From NCBI RefSeq assembly GCF_000723885.1, contig NZ_CCDG010000035.1, positions 62,001 to 126,000 on the forward strand: DNA of 64,000 nucleotides, read 5' to 3'. The position numbers were made by a program, and so were the translations under genes. This document shows, one piece after another, positions 1-9,128 of the stretch; position 1 is the first letter of the stretch; every line of letters starts with the position of its first letter. A model generated the notes under the pieces. That model worked only from the letters and a program-made list of their open reading frames with translations. It was not told where the DNA came from and did no database searches. This DNA is from Paenibacillus camerounensis. Lineage in GTDB: Bacteria > Bacillota > Bacilli > Paenibacillales > Paenibacillaceae.

Positions 1-1725
1 CATTTGCAGGCCTTTCAGCTGCCGGAGAACAAACAAGATATCGCTACCATTTATTTTGGCCTGGAGGACGGAACCTATATGGATGGTGCAGGATTTATTC
101 CTGACGCCTCCTTTGATGCGCGTGAGCGTCCCTGGTATTTGGCCATTAAGGCAGCTGATAAGCTGACCATAAGCGATGCTTATACAACAAAAGCCGGAAT
201 TCAGTCTATATACATAGGGGTTCCGCTTCATGATCAGAACGGCGGGTTTAAAGGGGCTATGGCGGAGAATATCTCCCTTGATTCCATTAAGACGCGGATC
301 AGCTCCATAGAGACGGACAACGGCTTTACTTTTTTGCTGGACCGAACGGGAGTCGTTCTTTCCCACCCGGAGCAGGAGCTGCTGAATAAGCCGCTGGCTG
401 AACAGCCCGGTTATGCCGGTCTTGCCGAGCAAATGCTCAAGCAGCCTTCAGGGCATTCTGAATATGTGTATAACAAGAATGACCAATTAATCTATTATGA
501 ACAGATTCCGAGTACCGGCTGGGTTATAGGAACCTCTATTTCCGAAAAAGAGGCATTTGCCGAGCTTGTATCCACCCGGAAGCTTTTGATTAGTTTAGTC
601 GTCCTGTTCAGTGTCGTATTAGCTGCAGGCGCCTATTTATTCGCCCTAAAAGCGTTAAAGCCGTTGCTTAATATGAAAAAAAGTGCTGAGCATCTTGCGG
701 CCGGTGATCTGACTGTACGGGTACCGGTGAAGGGGAAGGATGAGATCGCCCAGCTCGGATTATCCTTTAATGCAATGGCAGGCTCCCTGCGGAATCTCAT
801 AGCTCAAGTGAATCAATCGGCGCAGGTTGTCCAGGATTCTTCCAAAATCATGTATAAGGATGCTCTGGGCAGTAATGAAATTGCCGGACAAATCTCGGCA
901 GTAATTGACGATATTGCAAATGGGGCTTCAGAGCAAGCCGAGTCGATCCAGTCCGGTGCAGAAATGGTAGCGGATATCAACGAGGTTATTGATCAGATTG
1001 TGGAAGAGGCCAGACATGCTAGTTCTAATATTATGGATGTAAATCAGGCAATGGAGAGCGGTGTCGGGGCAATATCCCGGCAGAATGATCTGGTACAAGC
1101 CGGACAGCAGAACACCGGGCGGGTTGAAGCCGCTAACGGGCTGCTCCTGGACAAAATCAATGAAATATCCTTCATCACGAATAGCATTCAGGCGATCGCA
1201 GCCCAGACAAATTTGCTTGCGCTGAATGCTTCCATTGAGGCAGCACGGGCCGGAGAGCATGGCAGGGGCTTTGCCGTCGTCGCCGGTGAAGTCCGCAAGC
1301 TGGCTGAACAGTCCTCCCATTCGGTAACCGGTATTGATCAGCTGCTTAAGGATCTCAATGAGGCCGGACGGCAAAGCGCCGGCGAGCTGGAACAGCTCCG
1401 CGTAAACAGCGAGTCTCAGCTGAGCTCAATGGAAGAGACATCAGAATCATTTGACCGCATACGCAAATCCGTTGAGGACATCATTGCCAAGCTGGGCTTT
1501 ATAGCGGACGGCATGACCGAGCTGAAATCCGGATCAGGCCAGGTATCCGACGTGATTACAGGTCTGGCCGCTGTTGCCGAGCAGAGCGCAGCCTCTACAG
1601 AAGAGGCGGCTTCCTCAACAACAGAGCAGACTGCAACAATAAGCGCCATTTCAGACACCGCTAAGGAGCTGACCATAAATGCGGAGCAGCTCATTCAGGA
1701 AATAAATAAGTTTAAGACACAATAA
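1..1725 (+). CDS. methyl-accepting chemotaxis protein, 5' truncated by window edge
   Basis: This is the C-terminal part of a membrane chemoreceptor that would pass ligand signals to CheA/CheW. The reading frame is open from the first base, so the true start lies upstream. The first ~190 residues are the end of an extracellular dCache-type sensor domain. A single transmembrane helix follows (around residues 195-216), then a HAMP domain (about 218-270), then a long cytoplasmic methyl-accepting domain. The conserved hairpin tip reads [20 protein letters not shown], typical of the family. The protein ends in [11 protein letters not shown] strong terminator follows directly. The ligand cannot be read from sequence. 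It is one of three chemoreceptors in this window, all with different sensor regions. Confidence 0.93.
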   Translation, partial: HLQAFQLPENKQDIATIYFGLEDGTYMDGAGFIPDASFDARERPWYLAIKAADKLTISDAYTTKAGIQSIYIGVPLHDQNGGFKGAMAENISLDSIKTRISSIETDNGFTFLLDRTGVVLSHPEQELLNKPLAEQPGYAGLAEQMLKQPSGHSEYVYNKNDQLIYYEQIPSTGWVIGTSISEKEAFAELVSTRKLLISLVVLFSVVLAAGAYLFALKALKPLLNMKKSAEHLAAGDLTVRVPVKGKDEIAQLGLSFNAMAGSLRNLIAQVNQSAQVVQDSSKIMYKDALGSNEIAGQISAVIDDIANGASEQAESIQSGAEMVADINEVIDQIVEEARHASSNIMDVNQAMESGVGAISRQNDLVQAGQQNTGRVEAANGLLLDKINEISFITNSIQAIAAQTNLLALNASIEAARAGEHGRGFAVVAGEVRKLAEQSSHSVTGIDQLLKDLNEAGRQSAGELEQLRVNSESQLSSMEETSESFDRIRKSVEDIIAKLGFIADGMTELKSGSGQVSDVITGLAAVAEQSAASTEEAASSTTEQTATISAISDTAKELTINAEQLIQEINKFKTQ

Positions 1726-1742
1726 TAGATGAGAAATATGTA

Positions 1743-1780
1743 AAGCAGCTGACCCGGTTAACGGAATCAGCTGCTTTTGC
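1743..1780 (+). terminator. Rho-independent terminator after chemoreceptor
   Basis: Positions 1743-1752 and 1767-1776 form a perfect 10-bp inverted repeat (AAGCAGCTGA / TCAGCTGCTT) with a 14-nt loop. A short T-rich tail follows, 18 bases after the chemoreceptor stop codon. Confidence 0.8.
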
Positions 1781-1854
1781 TGTTTAACTAGGTTTATTAG
1801 CAGGTACTGCGGTCAAGGTCATTATTTATAGCAGAGCAGGCTGTAAATTTCGTC

Positions 1855-1883
1855 TTTACTAACTAACACCCGTTAGTTATACT
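1855..1883 (+). promoter_or_regulatory. promoter with TetR-type palindrome filling its spacer
   Basis: A -35-like hexamer TTTACT (1855-1860) and a -10-like TATACT (1878-1883) are separated by exactly 17 bp. The perfect 8-bp inverted repeat TAACTAAC-ACCC-GTTAGTTA spans 1860-1879 and so occupies the whole spacer. The site lies 50 bp upstream of a TetR-family gene. A repressor bound there would block RNA polymerase, so autorepression is the simplest reading. The hexamers and palindrome are seen; the regulator-operator pairing is inferred. Confidence 0.7.
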
Positions 1884-1933
1884 AGGGACAATAGGATTAA
1901 TTTAGCAAAATATAGAAATGGGAGATTTATTTT

Positions 1934-2620
1934 ATGAATACGGTTGATGTATCGGGGATATTTGTTGATACGACAGGAGTGTTGATCGGGAATCAGAATA
2001 AAAATTTGATTCTAAAAGTTGCTATAGATCTCTTTTCTCAAAAGGGATATAATGCCGTTTCGATTCGTGATATTACCAGAGAGGTCGGGATTAAGGAAAG
2101 CTCTCTGTACAACCATTTTAAGAGTAAAGCATTCATTCTGGAGACGATTTATTACAACTTTAGGATGGACATAGCAAAAATTATACCGCCGCAGGATAGG
2201 CTTGATTATATTACGGGTGCTATGAATATAGAGTTATTTTTGACACAGGGGTTTCATAATTTTCTGGAGCATATCCAAAATCCGGAGACGGAGAAAATAT
2301 GGCGGATTATCTATCTGGAACAAGTCAGGGATGATGTTGCGAGGGCAATCTATCTGAACAATATTGTTGCAGGTATAACGGATAGTATGACAGAGGTGTT
2401 TGAAAAATATATCGCTCTTGGTCAAGTCAAGCCGTACGACCCCCGAATGCTCTCCATTCAGTATCAGTATCCTTTGCTTCAAATGGTTAACTCCTTTATT
2501 CTATGCAGAATTGACGGACAGGAAACTGCAGGAGTTGAACAAATGATGGTGAAGCATATTCATTTTTTTCTAAGCATGTTCCGCAAGGATATAGAAGAGG
2601 GAGGGTTGCTGAGTGTATGA
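1934..2620 (+). CDS. TetR/AcrR family transcriptional regulator
   Basis: This is a 228-residue DNA-binding repressor-type protein. After an unusual ~20-residue N-terminal extension, the TetR helix-turn-helix runs over about residues 23-70 and contains VSIRDITREVGIKESSLYNH, with the typical YxHFxSK ending. The remaining C-terminal helical domain would bind ligand and dimerise; it resembles no specific subgroup that I recognise. The ATG at 1934 follows GGGAGATTTATTTT, an acceptable ribosome binding site. The gene overlaps the following hydrolase by 8 bp, so the two are probably co-transcribed. The palindrome at 1860-1879 is the likely operator. The inducing ligand is unknown. Confidence 0.9.
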   Translation: MNTVDVSGIFVDTTGVLIGNQNKNLILKVAIDLFSQKGYNAVSIRDITREVGIKESSLYNHFKSKAFILETIYYNFRMDIAKIIPPQDRLDYITGAMNIELFLTQGFHNFLEHIQNPETEKIWRIIYLEQVRDDVARAIYLNNIVAGITDSMTEVFEKYIALGQVKPYDPRMLSIQYQYPLLQMVNSFILCRIDGQETAGVEQMMVKHIHFFLSMFRKDIEEGGLLSV

Positions 2621-3500
2621 AGATCATCAAGTAATTTCAATCTACAGGAAGGCAGGCAAGCCTGATAGAGTGATGGAGGCTTACGATAATACGCTGCAGC
2701 TGTGGAAAGTTCAAGTTGAGTCTAAATATATTTCCACCTCTTTTGGTAATATCCATGTTCTTGTGGCGGGACCGGAAGATGGCGAACCAATGGTTCTTCT
2801 GCATGGTTTTGGATTCAGTTCGACAGTCTGGCTGGATACTATTGAAGCAGTATGCACTTGTTACCGGGTGTATGCAATTGATTTTCCCGGTGATATTAAC
2901 AAAAGCATTTCAACCCGGCCGATTAAGAGCAAAGAGGAATGTGCAGCATGGTTTGCTGAGGTACTTGATGGGCTGGACATAGATAGGGTTCATGTATGCG
3001 GACATTCTTTTGGCGGATTTATAGCTTTGGTGCTTGCAGCCCGGTTATTCTCACGTATTCAAAAGATAATTGCCTTAGCCCCGGGCGCAAGCCTGCAGCC
3101 GCAGAGTAAAGAATTCTTCATACGCTCCTTATTTGCAGGATTAATGCCCACAACAACAAGGTTAACGAAATTTATGGATTATATGACGGGGAAAGGGAAC
3201 AGCGTAAATGAGACAATCAAAAACCAGTTCATAACGGGTATGCAGCATGCGCTGCCCCGGACCAGATTATTTGTATCCTGCCTTAACGATGATGAATTAC
3301 AGTTAATTAGCAATCCTGTCTTACTGATAATAGGGGATCAGGATATCCAGTATAATGTAAATAGAGCCGTTGAACGGGCTAACAAGCTGATACATAACAT
3401 TGAAGCCTCGATTATTCCCCGTACCGGGCATGGGCTTCCGCTAGAAAGACCTGAATTAGTGAATGATCTAATACTGGAATTCTTGGGGCGGAAGCCGTAA
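2613..3500 (+). CDS. alpha/beta hydrolase
   Basis: This is a 295-residue alpha/beta-hydrolase-fold enzyme without a signal peptide, probably cytosolic. The oxyanion-hole motif HGFGFSS lies at about residues 64-70. The nucleophile elbow GHSFGG places the catalytic Ser at residue 132. An acid near 242-244 (GDQD) and His273 (TGHGLPLERPE) complete the triad. The GTG start at 2613 has AGGGAGG just upstream and overlaps the TetR stop codon region by 8 bp, so the hydrolase looks like the regulated partner of that repressor. The substrate cannot be predicted; esters, lactones or C-C hydrolase substrates are all possible. Confidence 0.9.
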   Translation: MYEDHQVISIYRKAGKPDRVMEAYDNTLQLWKVQVESKYISTSFGNIHVLVAGPEDGEPMVLLHGFGFSSTVWLDTIEAVCTCYRVYAIDFPGDINKSISTRPIKSKEECAAWFAEVLDGLDIDRVHVCGHSFGGFIALVLAARLFSRIQKIIALAPGASLQPQSKEFFIRSLFAGLMPTTTRLTKFMDYMTGKGNSVNETIKNQFITGMQHALPRTRLFVSCLNDDELQLISNPVLLIIGDQDIQYNVNRAVERANKLIHNIEASIIPRTGHGLPLERPELVNDLILEFLGRKP

Positions 3501-3530
3501 TGCAACAGTACTATGTCCAATTATATGATG

Positions 3531-4241
3531 CTATTGCGCATCCAGCAGCTGATCCAGAATATCAGTCCGGGCCAGCATCAGCTCCTGATCCTTCAGGGAG
3601 CGGCTGCGCTGCGGCGTGTTAATCTCAATGCGTTTTACAATTCTGCCGGGATGCCGGGACAGAATCAGAATTTCATCGCCCAGCAGCAGGGCTTCGTCGA
3701 TGTCGTGAGTTACAAATACGATGGCGCATTGCCTTCGTTCCCACAGCACAATCAGCTTGTGCACCAGATCAAACCGCAGATGATAGTCCAGGGAATGAAA
3801 CGGTTCATCCATCAGCAGTGCATTGCCTCCATGATAAAAGGCGCGGGCAATTGAACAGCGCTGGCGCATCCCGCCGGACAGCTGATGGGGATAATGATCC
3901 TTGTAGCCGGAAAGGCCGACCTCATCCAAAAAGCTGCTGATTTCCGCCCGGGCAGCAGCGGGCTCGTTATCCCTCACAAAACCAATATTCTCGCTTACCG
4001 TAGACCATGGCAGCAAACAATCCTCCTGAAAAACATAGGAGAGCTTCAGCTTGGGGCTGGTAAGGACGCTGCCGGAATCGGCGGCTTCCGTCTGCGAGAG
4101 GATATTTAGCAGTGTTGATTTGCCTGCCCCTGACGGACCGAGCAGGCATATTATTTTGGACGGCAGCAGGGTAAGGTTAATCTTCTCAAGGACCGGTACT
4201 CCGGAATAGCATTTGGATACATCTTGCAGTGTTATAAGCAT
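3531..4241 (-). CDS. ABC transporter ATP-binding protein (NitT/TauT type)
   Basis: This is the nucleotide-binding subunit of an importer. It carries Walker A GPSGAGKST, the Q-loop region, the signature LSGGMRQR, Walker B ALLMDEP and the switch His in VTHDIDEA, all in the order seen in SsuB/TauB/NrtD proteins. The start at 4241 is preferred because AAGGATGG stands five bases upstream. An ATG at 4250 and longer reading-frame extensions are also possible. The gene is the last of three on the minus strand (binding protein, permease, ATPase) with an 11-bp gap to the permease stop. It is convergent with the alpha/beta hydrolase, separated by only 30 bp. Confidence 0.92.
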   Translation of the reverse strand: MLITLQDVSKCYSGVPVLEKINLTLLPSKIICLLGPSGAGKSTLLNILSQTEAADSGSVLTSPKLKLSYVFQEDCLLPWSTVSENIGFVRDNEPAAARAEISSFLDEVGLSGYKDHYPHQLSGGMRQRCSIARAFYHGGNALLMDEPFHSLDYHLRFDLVHKLIVLWERRQCAIVFVTHDIDEALLLGDEILILSRHPGRIVKRIEINTPQRSRSLKDQELMLARTDILDQLLDAQ

Positions 4242-4252
4242 AAGACCCATCC

Positions 4253-5014
4253 TTATTTGTTCAACTGAGCGGGCAGACTCACTCTGCTGCGGAACAGATA
4301 CATAATGCACCGCTTGATTACATTCCAGAAAACAGCCATGAACAACGCCAGGGCAAATACACGGCTCGTTTCCAGATTCGTTCTGGCATCGGACAGCAGG
4401 CTGCCGATGCCGTCGGTGGAGGTTAGCAGCTCAGCCATCACGGCGAGCTTCCAGCCCAGACCGGCTGCTGTTATCATCCCGGACTTCAGATGGCTGCTGA
4501 GTGAAGGCAGAATGATATGCCGCAAGACCTTCTGACGGGGAATGTGGTATACCTGGGCCATCCGCAATAATTTGCTGTCGATGGAGGCAAAACCTTCGTG
4601 CAGATTAACAACCAGAACAGGTGTAGTAGACAGTACAATAATAAAAATAGACGGGACATCCGTAAGACCGAACCAGATAATAGCGATGCCCAGCCAGGCG
4701 ATTGGCGGGATGGACTGCATCATATCGATTACAGGCTCCAAATAGGGCTTACAGCTCTTACGGAGTCCAATCAGCAGACCCAGGCTCCCGCCCAGCAGCA
4801 GCACACAGATCATTCCGATAATCAGTTTCTTAAGAGTCCGGTAAACAGCGTAATAGAATTCCGGGTCACCCAAATAATGCAGGAAGGTCCGGATAGTCTC
4901 CAGCGGCCCGGGCAGGACGAAGGGGTCCATCTGCATAGCGGCTATTTGCCACAGCAGGCAGATGGCGAGCAGGGACAGTCCCTTTTTGCTAAGGCTGGTA
5001 ATAGAACTGTTCAT
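4253..5014 (-). CDS. ABC transporter permease (SsuC/TauC-like)
   Basis: This is the inner-membrane channel subunit of a NitT/TauT-family importer, about 253 residues with roughly six hydrophobic helices. It has the EAA-like cytoplasmic loop typical of binding-protein-dependent permeases (around GLGWKLAVMAELL). A start at 5014 is chosen because GGAGG occurs upstream; an in-frame ATG at 5032 is the alternative. The start lies inside the end of the binding-protein gene, an overlap of about 26 bp that indicates translational coupling. The substrate of this family (sulfonate, nitrate, pyrimidine precursors and others) cannot be told from the permease. Confidence 0.9.
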   Translation of the reverse strand: MNSSITSLSKKGLSLLAICLLWQIAAMQMDPFVLPGPLETIRTFLHYLGDPEFYYAVYRTLKKLIIGMICVLLLGGSLGLLIGLRKSCKPYLEPVIDMMQSIPPIAWLGIAIIWFGLTDVPSIFIIVLSTTPVLVVNLHEGFASIDSKLLRMAQVYHIPRQKVLRHIILPSLSSHLKSGMITAAGLGWKLAVMAELLTSTDGIGSLLSDARTNLETSRVFALALFMAVFWNVIKRCIMYLFRSRVSLPAQLNK

Positions 5015-6008
5015 CGGGAAGCTTGCCTCCAATGCTGTCCTTGCTGTAATTCATAAGGGTCTGATAATAAGTGGCCAGAACCTCCTTGCTGTCAGAAGCG
5101 GATGCGAAGGCCAGGGCCATGTGGGGGATTGCCTGTTCAACAACAGCTGCATCCAGCTTGAAGTATTTGTTGGCTAGTGCACCTGCTTCCTTGGGATTAT
5201 CGAGTGTCCATTCCAGCGCTTTCTGATATTCCTCCTGGAAACGGGCAACCAGCTCAGGCTGGCTTGTAAGGACGGATTGTTTAGTGGCAAGGCCGGCGTT
5301 AGGCAGATCCGTGCTTAAACCGGTGACCTGCTGCCATTCTTTTTTATAATCCACGATGGAGCGCACCTGGTCATTTTTCATTTGAATCGCGGTAATCTGC
5401 GGCTGGATACTAACGATTGTAGAGGCTTTTCCAGACAGCAATAATTGGGCACCCTCGGCAAGCTGGGTATACTGCAGGTCTATATCTATTCCGGGTTCAA
5501 GCCCGTTCTGCTTCAAAAAGGTCTGTGTAATATAATCAACCGGTGAGGATTTCATCGGTACATAGAGCGTTGTTCCTTTGAGGTCAGCCCAGCCCTGCAC
5601 AGCAGGATCTGTAGTAACCATGTCCATTACAGACCATGTGTTAATATTCATCAGAGACAGGTCCATCCCTTTATTGTACATAACCACGGCATTATTCAGC
5701 GGCAGGGCGAGGAAGCTGACTTTCGTATCGTTTGCCAGGGCAGTAAGCGTATCGATAGATTCCCAGGCCTGAAAATTGATGCTGACGGAATCGCCCAGTG
5801 CTTTGGATTCAATCATTCGTAGTATCGGTAAGGAAGGGGGAGAAGGCGGGCCGGCGACTGTAATGCTCATTTGTTCTATGGGAGCGGCCGTAGGTACGGC
5901 AGCAGATTCGGCTGTTTGAGGTTCCTTTTGCCCGGCACAGGCACTCAAAATAAAAGTTAAGCTTAACAGGAGACTGAAAATAATAGTGCATGAAGATTTA
6001 CGGTTCAT
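4989..6008 (-). CDS. ABC transporter substrate-binding lipoprotein (NMT1/SsuA-like)
   Basis: This is an exported solute-binding protein of 339 residues. The N-terminus has two lysine/arginine residues, a hydrophobic stretch and the lipobox LSAC, with the lipid-anchored Cys at residue 23. The mature part starts with a Pro/Ala/Thr-rich linker and then the two-lobe fold of the NitT/TauT (COG0715-type) binding proteins, with the segment DLKGTTLYVP near the middle. It is the first gene of a three-gene operon. A Fur-like box about 105 bp upstream suggests expression under iron limitation, which is unusual for sulfonate or nitrate uptake. The cargo is therefore uncertain: an iron-related compound, or a nutrient needed under iron stress. 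Confidence 0.9.
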   Translation of the reverse strand: MNRKSSCTIIFSLLLSLTFILSACAGQKEPQTAESAAVPTAAPIEQMSITVAGPPSPPSLPILRMIESKALGDSVSINFQAWESIDTLTALANDTKVSFLALPLNNAVVMYNKGMDLSLMNINTWSVMDMVTTDPAVQGWADLKGTTLYVPMKSSPVDYITQTFLKQNGLEPGIDIDLQYTQLAEGAQLLLSGKASTIVSIQPQITAIQMKNDQVRSIVDYKKEWQQVTGLSTDLPNAGLATKQSVLTSQPELVARFQEEYQKALEWTLDNPKEAGALANKYFKLDAAVVEQAIPHMALAFASASDSKEVLATYYQTLMNYSKDSIGGKLPDEQFYYQP

Positions 6009-6112
6009 AGTGGAATTCCTTTCAAATCATTATTTTGGCTGAAAAAGGGTTGTTGTCCCTTTCAGATTATGCACAGGGTAGAGCAACTGTAGCCTCCTTG
6101 TTTCATCAATAT

Positions 6113-6131
6113 GATAATGAGAATCAATATC
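6113..6131 (-). promoter_or_regulatory. Fur-like box upstream of the TauT-type ABC operon
   Basis: GATAATGAGAATCAATATC (plus strand) differs at only two positions from the 19-bp Fur consensus GATAATGATAATCATTATC. On the minus strand a TATACT -10-like hexamer lies just upstream of the box, so bound Fur would cover the start region. No good -35 is visible. The site match is seen; iron control is inferred. Confidence 0.7.
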
Positions 6132-6350
6132 ATTTGTATTAGTATAGCAGAGTGAGTAGTGTGACTCCGTTGCTATGGCAACAGAAGACAGGAAATATTG
6201 TCAACACAAAAAAGCCGCCGGGAACGATCACGGACAGCTTCGCAAAATAATTACAACATTGTTTGCGATAATTCGACATCGCATAATATCTCGATCATAA
6301 ATCTCCGTTACAATTGATGGATTCGCCTCATTATTGGAAGCCAGGCCGGC

Positions 6351-8639
6351 TCAATACTTAGGCAGCTTAATAACCGGTGACAATATCCACTTTAGAGGCT
6401 TGCGGAGCCAGTAGGACAGTACGGTAGCAGCGGTCCATGAGCTGCGTTTATCCTGGATGTATTGGTCATTGATAATATAAGTCCGGGTGGAGGGGGGACT
6501 CATCAAGCCGAGCTTTTCCCAATCTGCCGGATCATTCGAGCCTCCAAGTTTAGCAAGCATTTTAGCTGACGCCTTATCGATTTTAGCATGAAGCTGCTCG
6601 AAGGCTTGGCTGGTCTGGTGATGAAATTCGTCAATCGGATTGCGGCTGGCAAGGCTCTCCAGATGAATGCTTTCGCGCAGGTAAGAGATGTAGGCCAAAT
6701 GCTCAGCCCAAAACTCGTCAATATAATAGAGCCGGACCCGCTGCTCCGAAGGGCTCAGCCCTTGTCTGTCTCTCAGAATATCCAGCCGTTCACTGTAGAG
6801 AATCCGCCTCTGATCCTCTACCATATCGGAATAACCGTTCAGCTCCTGGTGGATTTCAAAGTTCTGGCCCATAATAACGCGCTGTATATGTGTGATTGTG
6901 CTGCGGAGTGCCGGATCTTCGAGAGCGTCATCCTGCCGTGGTGTACGAACGGCCTTATCATTGCCGAAGCGCAGCATCAGCTCATCCTCCAGACTTACAA
7001 AAAATACAGATGAACCCGGGTCGCCCTGGCGCCCGGAACGCCCGCGCAGCTGATTGTCAATCCGCACACTTTCGTTCACATGTGTACCGATTACATATAG
7101 TCCTCCCAGCTTGGCAACAGCGTCAGCCTGCCGGGAATCGCCGCCGCCGAGCCGGATATCGACACCGCGTCCTGCCATATTCGTCGATACGGTCACGGCA
7201 CCGAGCACACCCGCTTTGGCGATAATTCCGGCTTCCTCTGCGTCGTTCCTGGCATTCAGAACATGGCAGGGTACACCGGCGGCTGTCAGTGCCCCGGCCA
7301 GCTGGTCTGATTCCTCGACGCTTGAAGTCCCTATGAGAATTGGGCGTCCTGTGGCATGGACTGAGGATATATCCTTAACAAGCGCATGAAGTTTGGCTGC
7401 TTTATCGGTATAGATCCGGTACGGATGGTCTATCCGATTGTTGGGACGGTTAGGCGGAATTTGCACGACCTGCAGGCTATAGGTCTTATCGAACTCCATA
7501 GCTGATGCACGGGCTGTTGCCGTCATGCCGCAAATCTTCGGATACAGGCTGATAAAGTGCTGGACGGTGATCGTTCCTAGGATTTTACCGCCGGCTAAGG
7601 AAGTTAGTCCTTCTTTGGCAACAAGCGCGGCCTGCAATCCTTCCGGTAAATACCGGTTCTCCGCGACGCGCCCGGTGTATTCTTCGATTAACTCGATTTT
7701 ACCGTCCCGGACGATGTAATCGATGTCTTTTTTCATCAATGCTTCCACATGCAGCGCACAATTCAGAGACGTTAATAAATCGCTGTTATGGCTGTCATAT
7801 AAATTGCCGCATCCCAGCAGCAGCTCTGCTTGTACAGCACCTGCTTCATTCAGATAGACATTGCGCTTAAAGTCGTCAAAGTCGTAATGTTCAGCCGCTT
7901 GAAGCTGCCGGGCCACTTCTGAGAACCGCAGGTCCTCATTCGTTGAAGTGCTTGTGTCGCCGCTGATGACGAGTGGCACCCTGGCTTCGTCAAGAAGCAG
8001 TGAATCCGCTTCGTCTACAATGACATAGTGGAAGGGACGGTGTACGGTATCGGCTTCGTTTAATACGATGGAGTCGCGCAAATAATCGAATCCCGCTTCT
8101 TTTGCCGTAACATAGGTTATATCACTGGCATACGCTTCCCTTTTCAGAGACAGACTCATGCCTGCTTGAACCGCATTGACGGATAACCCCAGGAAACGAT
8201 AGACCGGTCCCATCCACTGTGCATCCCGATCAGCCAGATAATCATTAAAGGTCAGCACATGTACACCTTGTCCGGTCAACGCGTTGAGATAAGCGGGCAT
8301 AACGGCAGACAAAGTTTTACCTTCGCCGGTGTGCTGTTCGATCAAATGACGCTCGTGCAGGGCAATGGCGGCCATAATCTGGACCTTGTAAGGCTGTAAC
8401 CCGAGGGTCCGCTTCGCCGCTTCACAGACTACAGCATAAGCATCCACCAGCAGCTCGTCCACAGCCGTGCCGGATTTTGCAGCCATCTGCAGCCGGAGAG
8501 ATTCCTTCTGAAGCTGTTCATCGTCCCAAGCTGCCAGATTTCTGGCTCTGATAAGCTCTGCTTTGTGCTGAAGGTTTTTTAATTTATTCTGATTATCATA
8601 GTCTTTAAAGGAACGGAGTAACCGGCCGGCTATATTCAT
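6351..8639 (-). CDS. secA2: accessory Sec translocase ATPase SecA2
   Basis: This is a SecA-family motor ATPase that drives export of a protein subset through SecYEG. Walker A reads HTGEGKT (Lys108), the DEAD-type box VDEADSLLLDEARVPLVISG follows near residue 210, and GMTATA and the helicase motif MAGRGVDIRLGGG are present. The preprotein-binding and scaffold regions follow. It has 762 residues, shorter than housekeeping SecA (about 840). It lacks the Cys-rich zinc-binding C-terminal tail and ends in a basic segment instead, both features of SecA2 paralogs. The ATG at 8639 follows GAGGGG. An XRE-type regulator lies 37 bp upstream on the same strand. No accessory-Sec glycoprotein substrate genes are seen nearby. 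Confidence 0.92.
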   Translation of the reverse strand: MNIAGRLLRSFKDYDNQNKLKNLQHKAELIRARNLAAWDDEQLQKESLRLQMAAKSGTAVDELLVDAYAVVCEAAKRTLGLQPYKVQIMAAIALHERHLIEQHTGEGKTLSAVMPAYLNALTGQGVHVLTFNDYLADRDAQWMGPVYRFLGLSVNAVQAGMSLSLKREAYASDITYVTAKEAGFDYLRDSIVLNEADTVHRPFHYVIVDEADSLLLDEARVPLVISGDTSTSTNEDLRFSEVARQLQAAEHYDFDDFKRNVYLNEAGAVQAELLLGCGNLYDSHNSDLLTSLNCALHVEALMKKDIDYIVRDGKIELIEEYTGRVAENRYLPEGLQAALVAKEGLTSLAGGKILGTITVQHFISLYPKICGMTATARASAMEFDKTYSLQVVQIPPNRPNNRIDHPYRIYTDKAAKLHALVKDISSVHATGRPILIGTSSVEESDQLAGALTAAGVPCHVLNARNDAEEAGIIAKAGVLGAVTVSTNMAGRGVDIRLGGGDSRQADAVAKLGGLYVIGTHVNESVRIDNQLRGRSGRQGDPGSSVFFVSLEDELMLRFGNDKAVRTPRQDDALEDPALRSTITHIQRVIMGQNFEIHQELNGYSDMVEDQRRILYSERLDILRDRQGLSPSEQRVRLYYIDEFWAEHLAYISYLRESIHLESLASRNPIDEFHHQTSQAFEQLHAKIDKASAKMLAKLGGSNDPADWEKLGLMSPPSTRTYIINDQYIQDKRSSWTAATVLSYWLRKPLKWILSPVIKLPKY

Positions 8640-8676
8640 TGGATTAAATCCCCTCTCGATCGAATACCGCTAGTTG

Positions 8677-8883
8677 TTATTCAGCTTCTTCTTTCAGATA
8701 AAATACATCTTCGACATTCAGATGGAAGGCGGCGGCGATTTTTAGAGCGAGGGTAACAGAAGGGGAGTAGTCTCCTTTTTCTATCAGCCCTATGGTCTGG
8801 CGTGTGGCTCCGATTGCATCAGCCAGGTCCTGCTGCGACCATCTGAAGCGTGCCCTGAGTTCACGGACGTTGTTAGCAAGCAT
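8677..8883 (-). CDS. small XRE-family transcriptional regulator
   Basis: This 68-residue protein consists almost only of a Cro/C1-type helix-turn-helix (about residues 4-60, with QQDLADAIGATRQTIGLIEK). It has the family ending in which the HTH is followed by FHLNVEDVFYLKEE. Proteins of this size (YozG/HTH_3 singletons) usually act as local repressors. The start ATG follows GGAAAGGAACTGCAGC. It lies directly upstream of secA2 on the same strand with a 37-bp gap and no terminator between, so it may control secA2 and be co-transcribed with it. Confidence 0.88.
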   Translation of the reverse strand: MLANNVRELRARFRWSQQDLADAIGATRQTIGLIEKGDYSPSVTLALKIAAAFHLNVEDVFYLKEEAE

Positions 8884-9046
8884 GCTGCAGTTCCTTTCCA
8901 GATAATGTATTAGGGATAATTGTAGCCTTTCGAGAGAGAAATGTAAATGATCTATTGCATTTTGGAAGGTATATTAGACATTATTGGGGAAAAGAGTGGA
9001 TCATCTCACCGATAGCGGGGATTCTGACGAGTGCGTTATATGTAGG

Positions 9047-9095
9047 GGCCGGACTGATCCTTCGCAGTAGAAGATTGCGGAAGTCCAGTCCGGCC
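9047..9095. repeat. 10-bp inverted repeat between small genes
   Basis: GGCCGGACTG (9047-9056) and its exact complement CAGTCCGGCC (9086-9095) can form a hairpin with a 29-nt loop that can itself pair in part. There is no T-tract on either strand, so this is only a weak terminator candidate for the minus-strand gene that ends at 9129. Confidence 0.4.
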
Positions 9096-9128
9096 GGTGT
9101 TTATCCAGGTGTTTAACCAGTAGTCTGA

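Noticed and set aside
928..1374. Antisense frames inside the chemoreceptor and many other long frames opposite real genes
   Set aside because: They are shadows of codon bias in the genuine genes, without RBS or recognisable products.
6169..6182. Short palindrome GTTGCTATGGCAAC upstream of the Fur-like box
   Set aside because: Only five paired bases and no linked gene feature; it could be chance.
8940..9116. Plus-strand frame resembling a membrane protein C-terminus (WIISPIAGILTSALYVGAGL)
   Set aside because: There is no start codon with an RBS and it crosses the promoter region of the XRE gene. It may be a relic, but there is not enough support.
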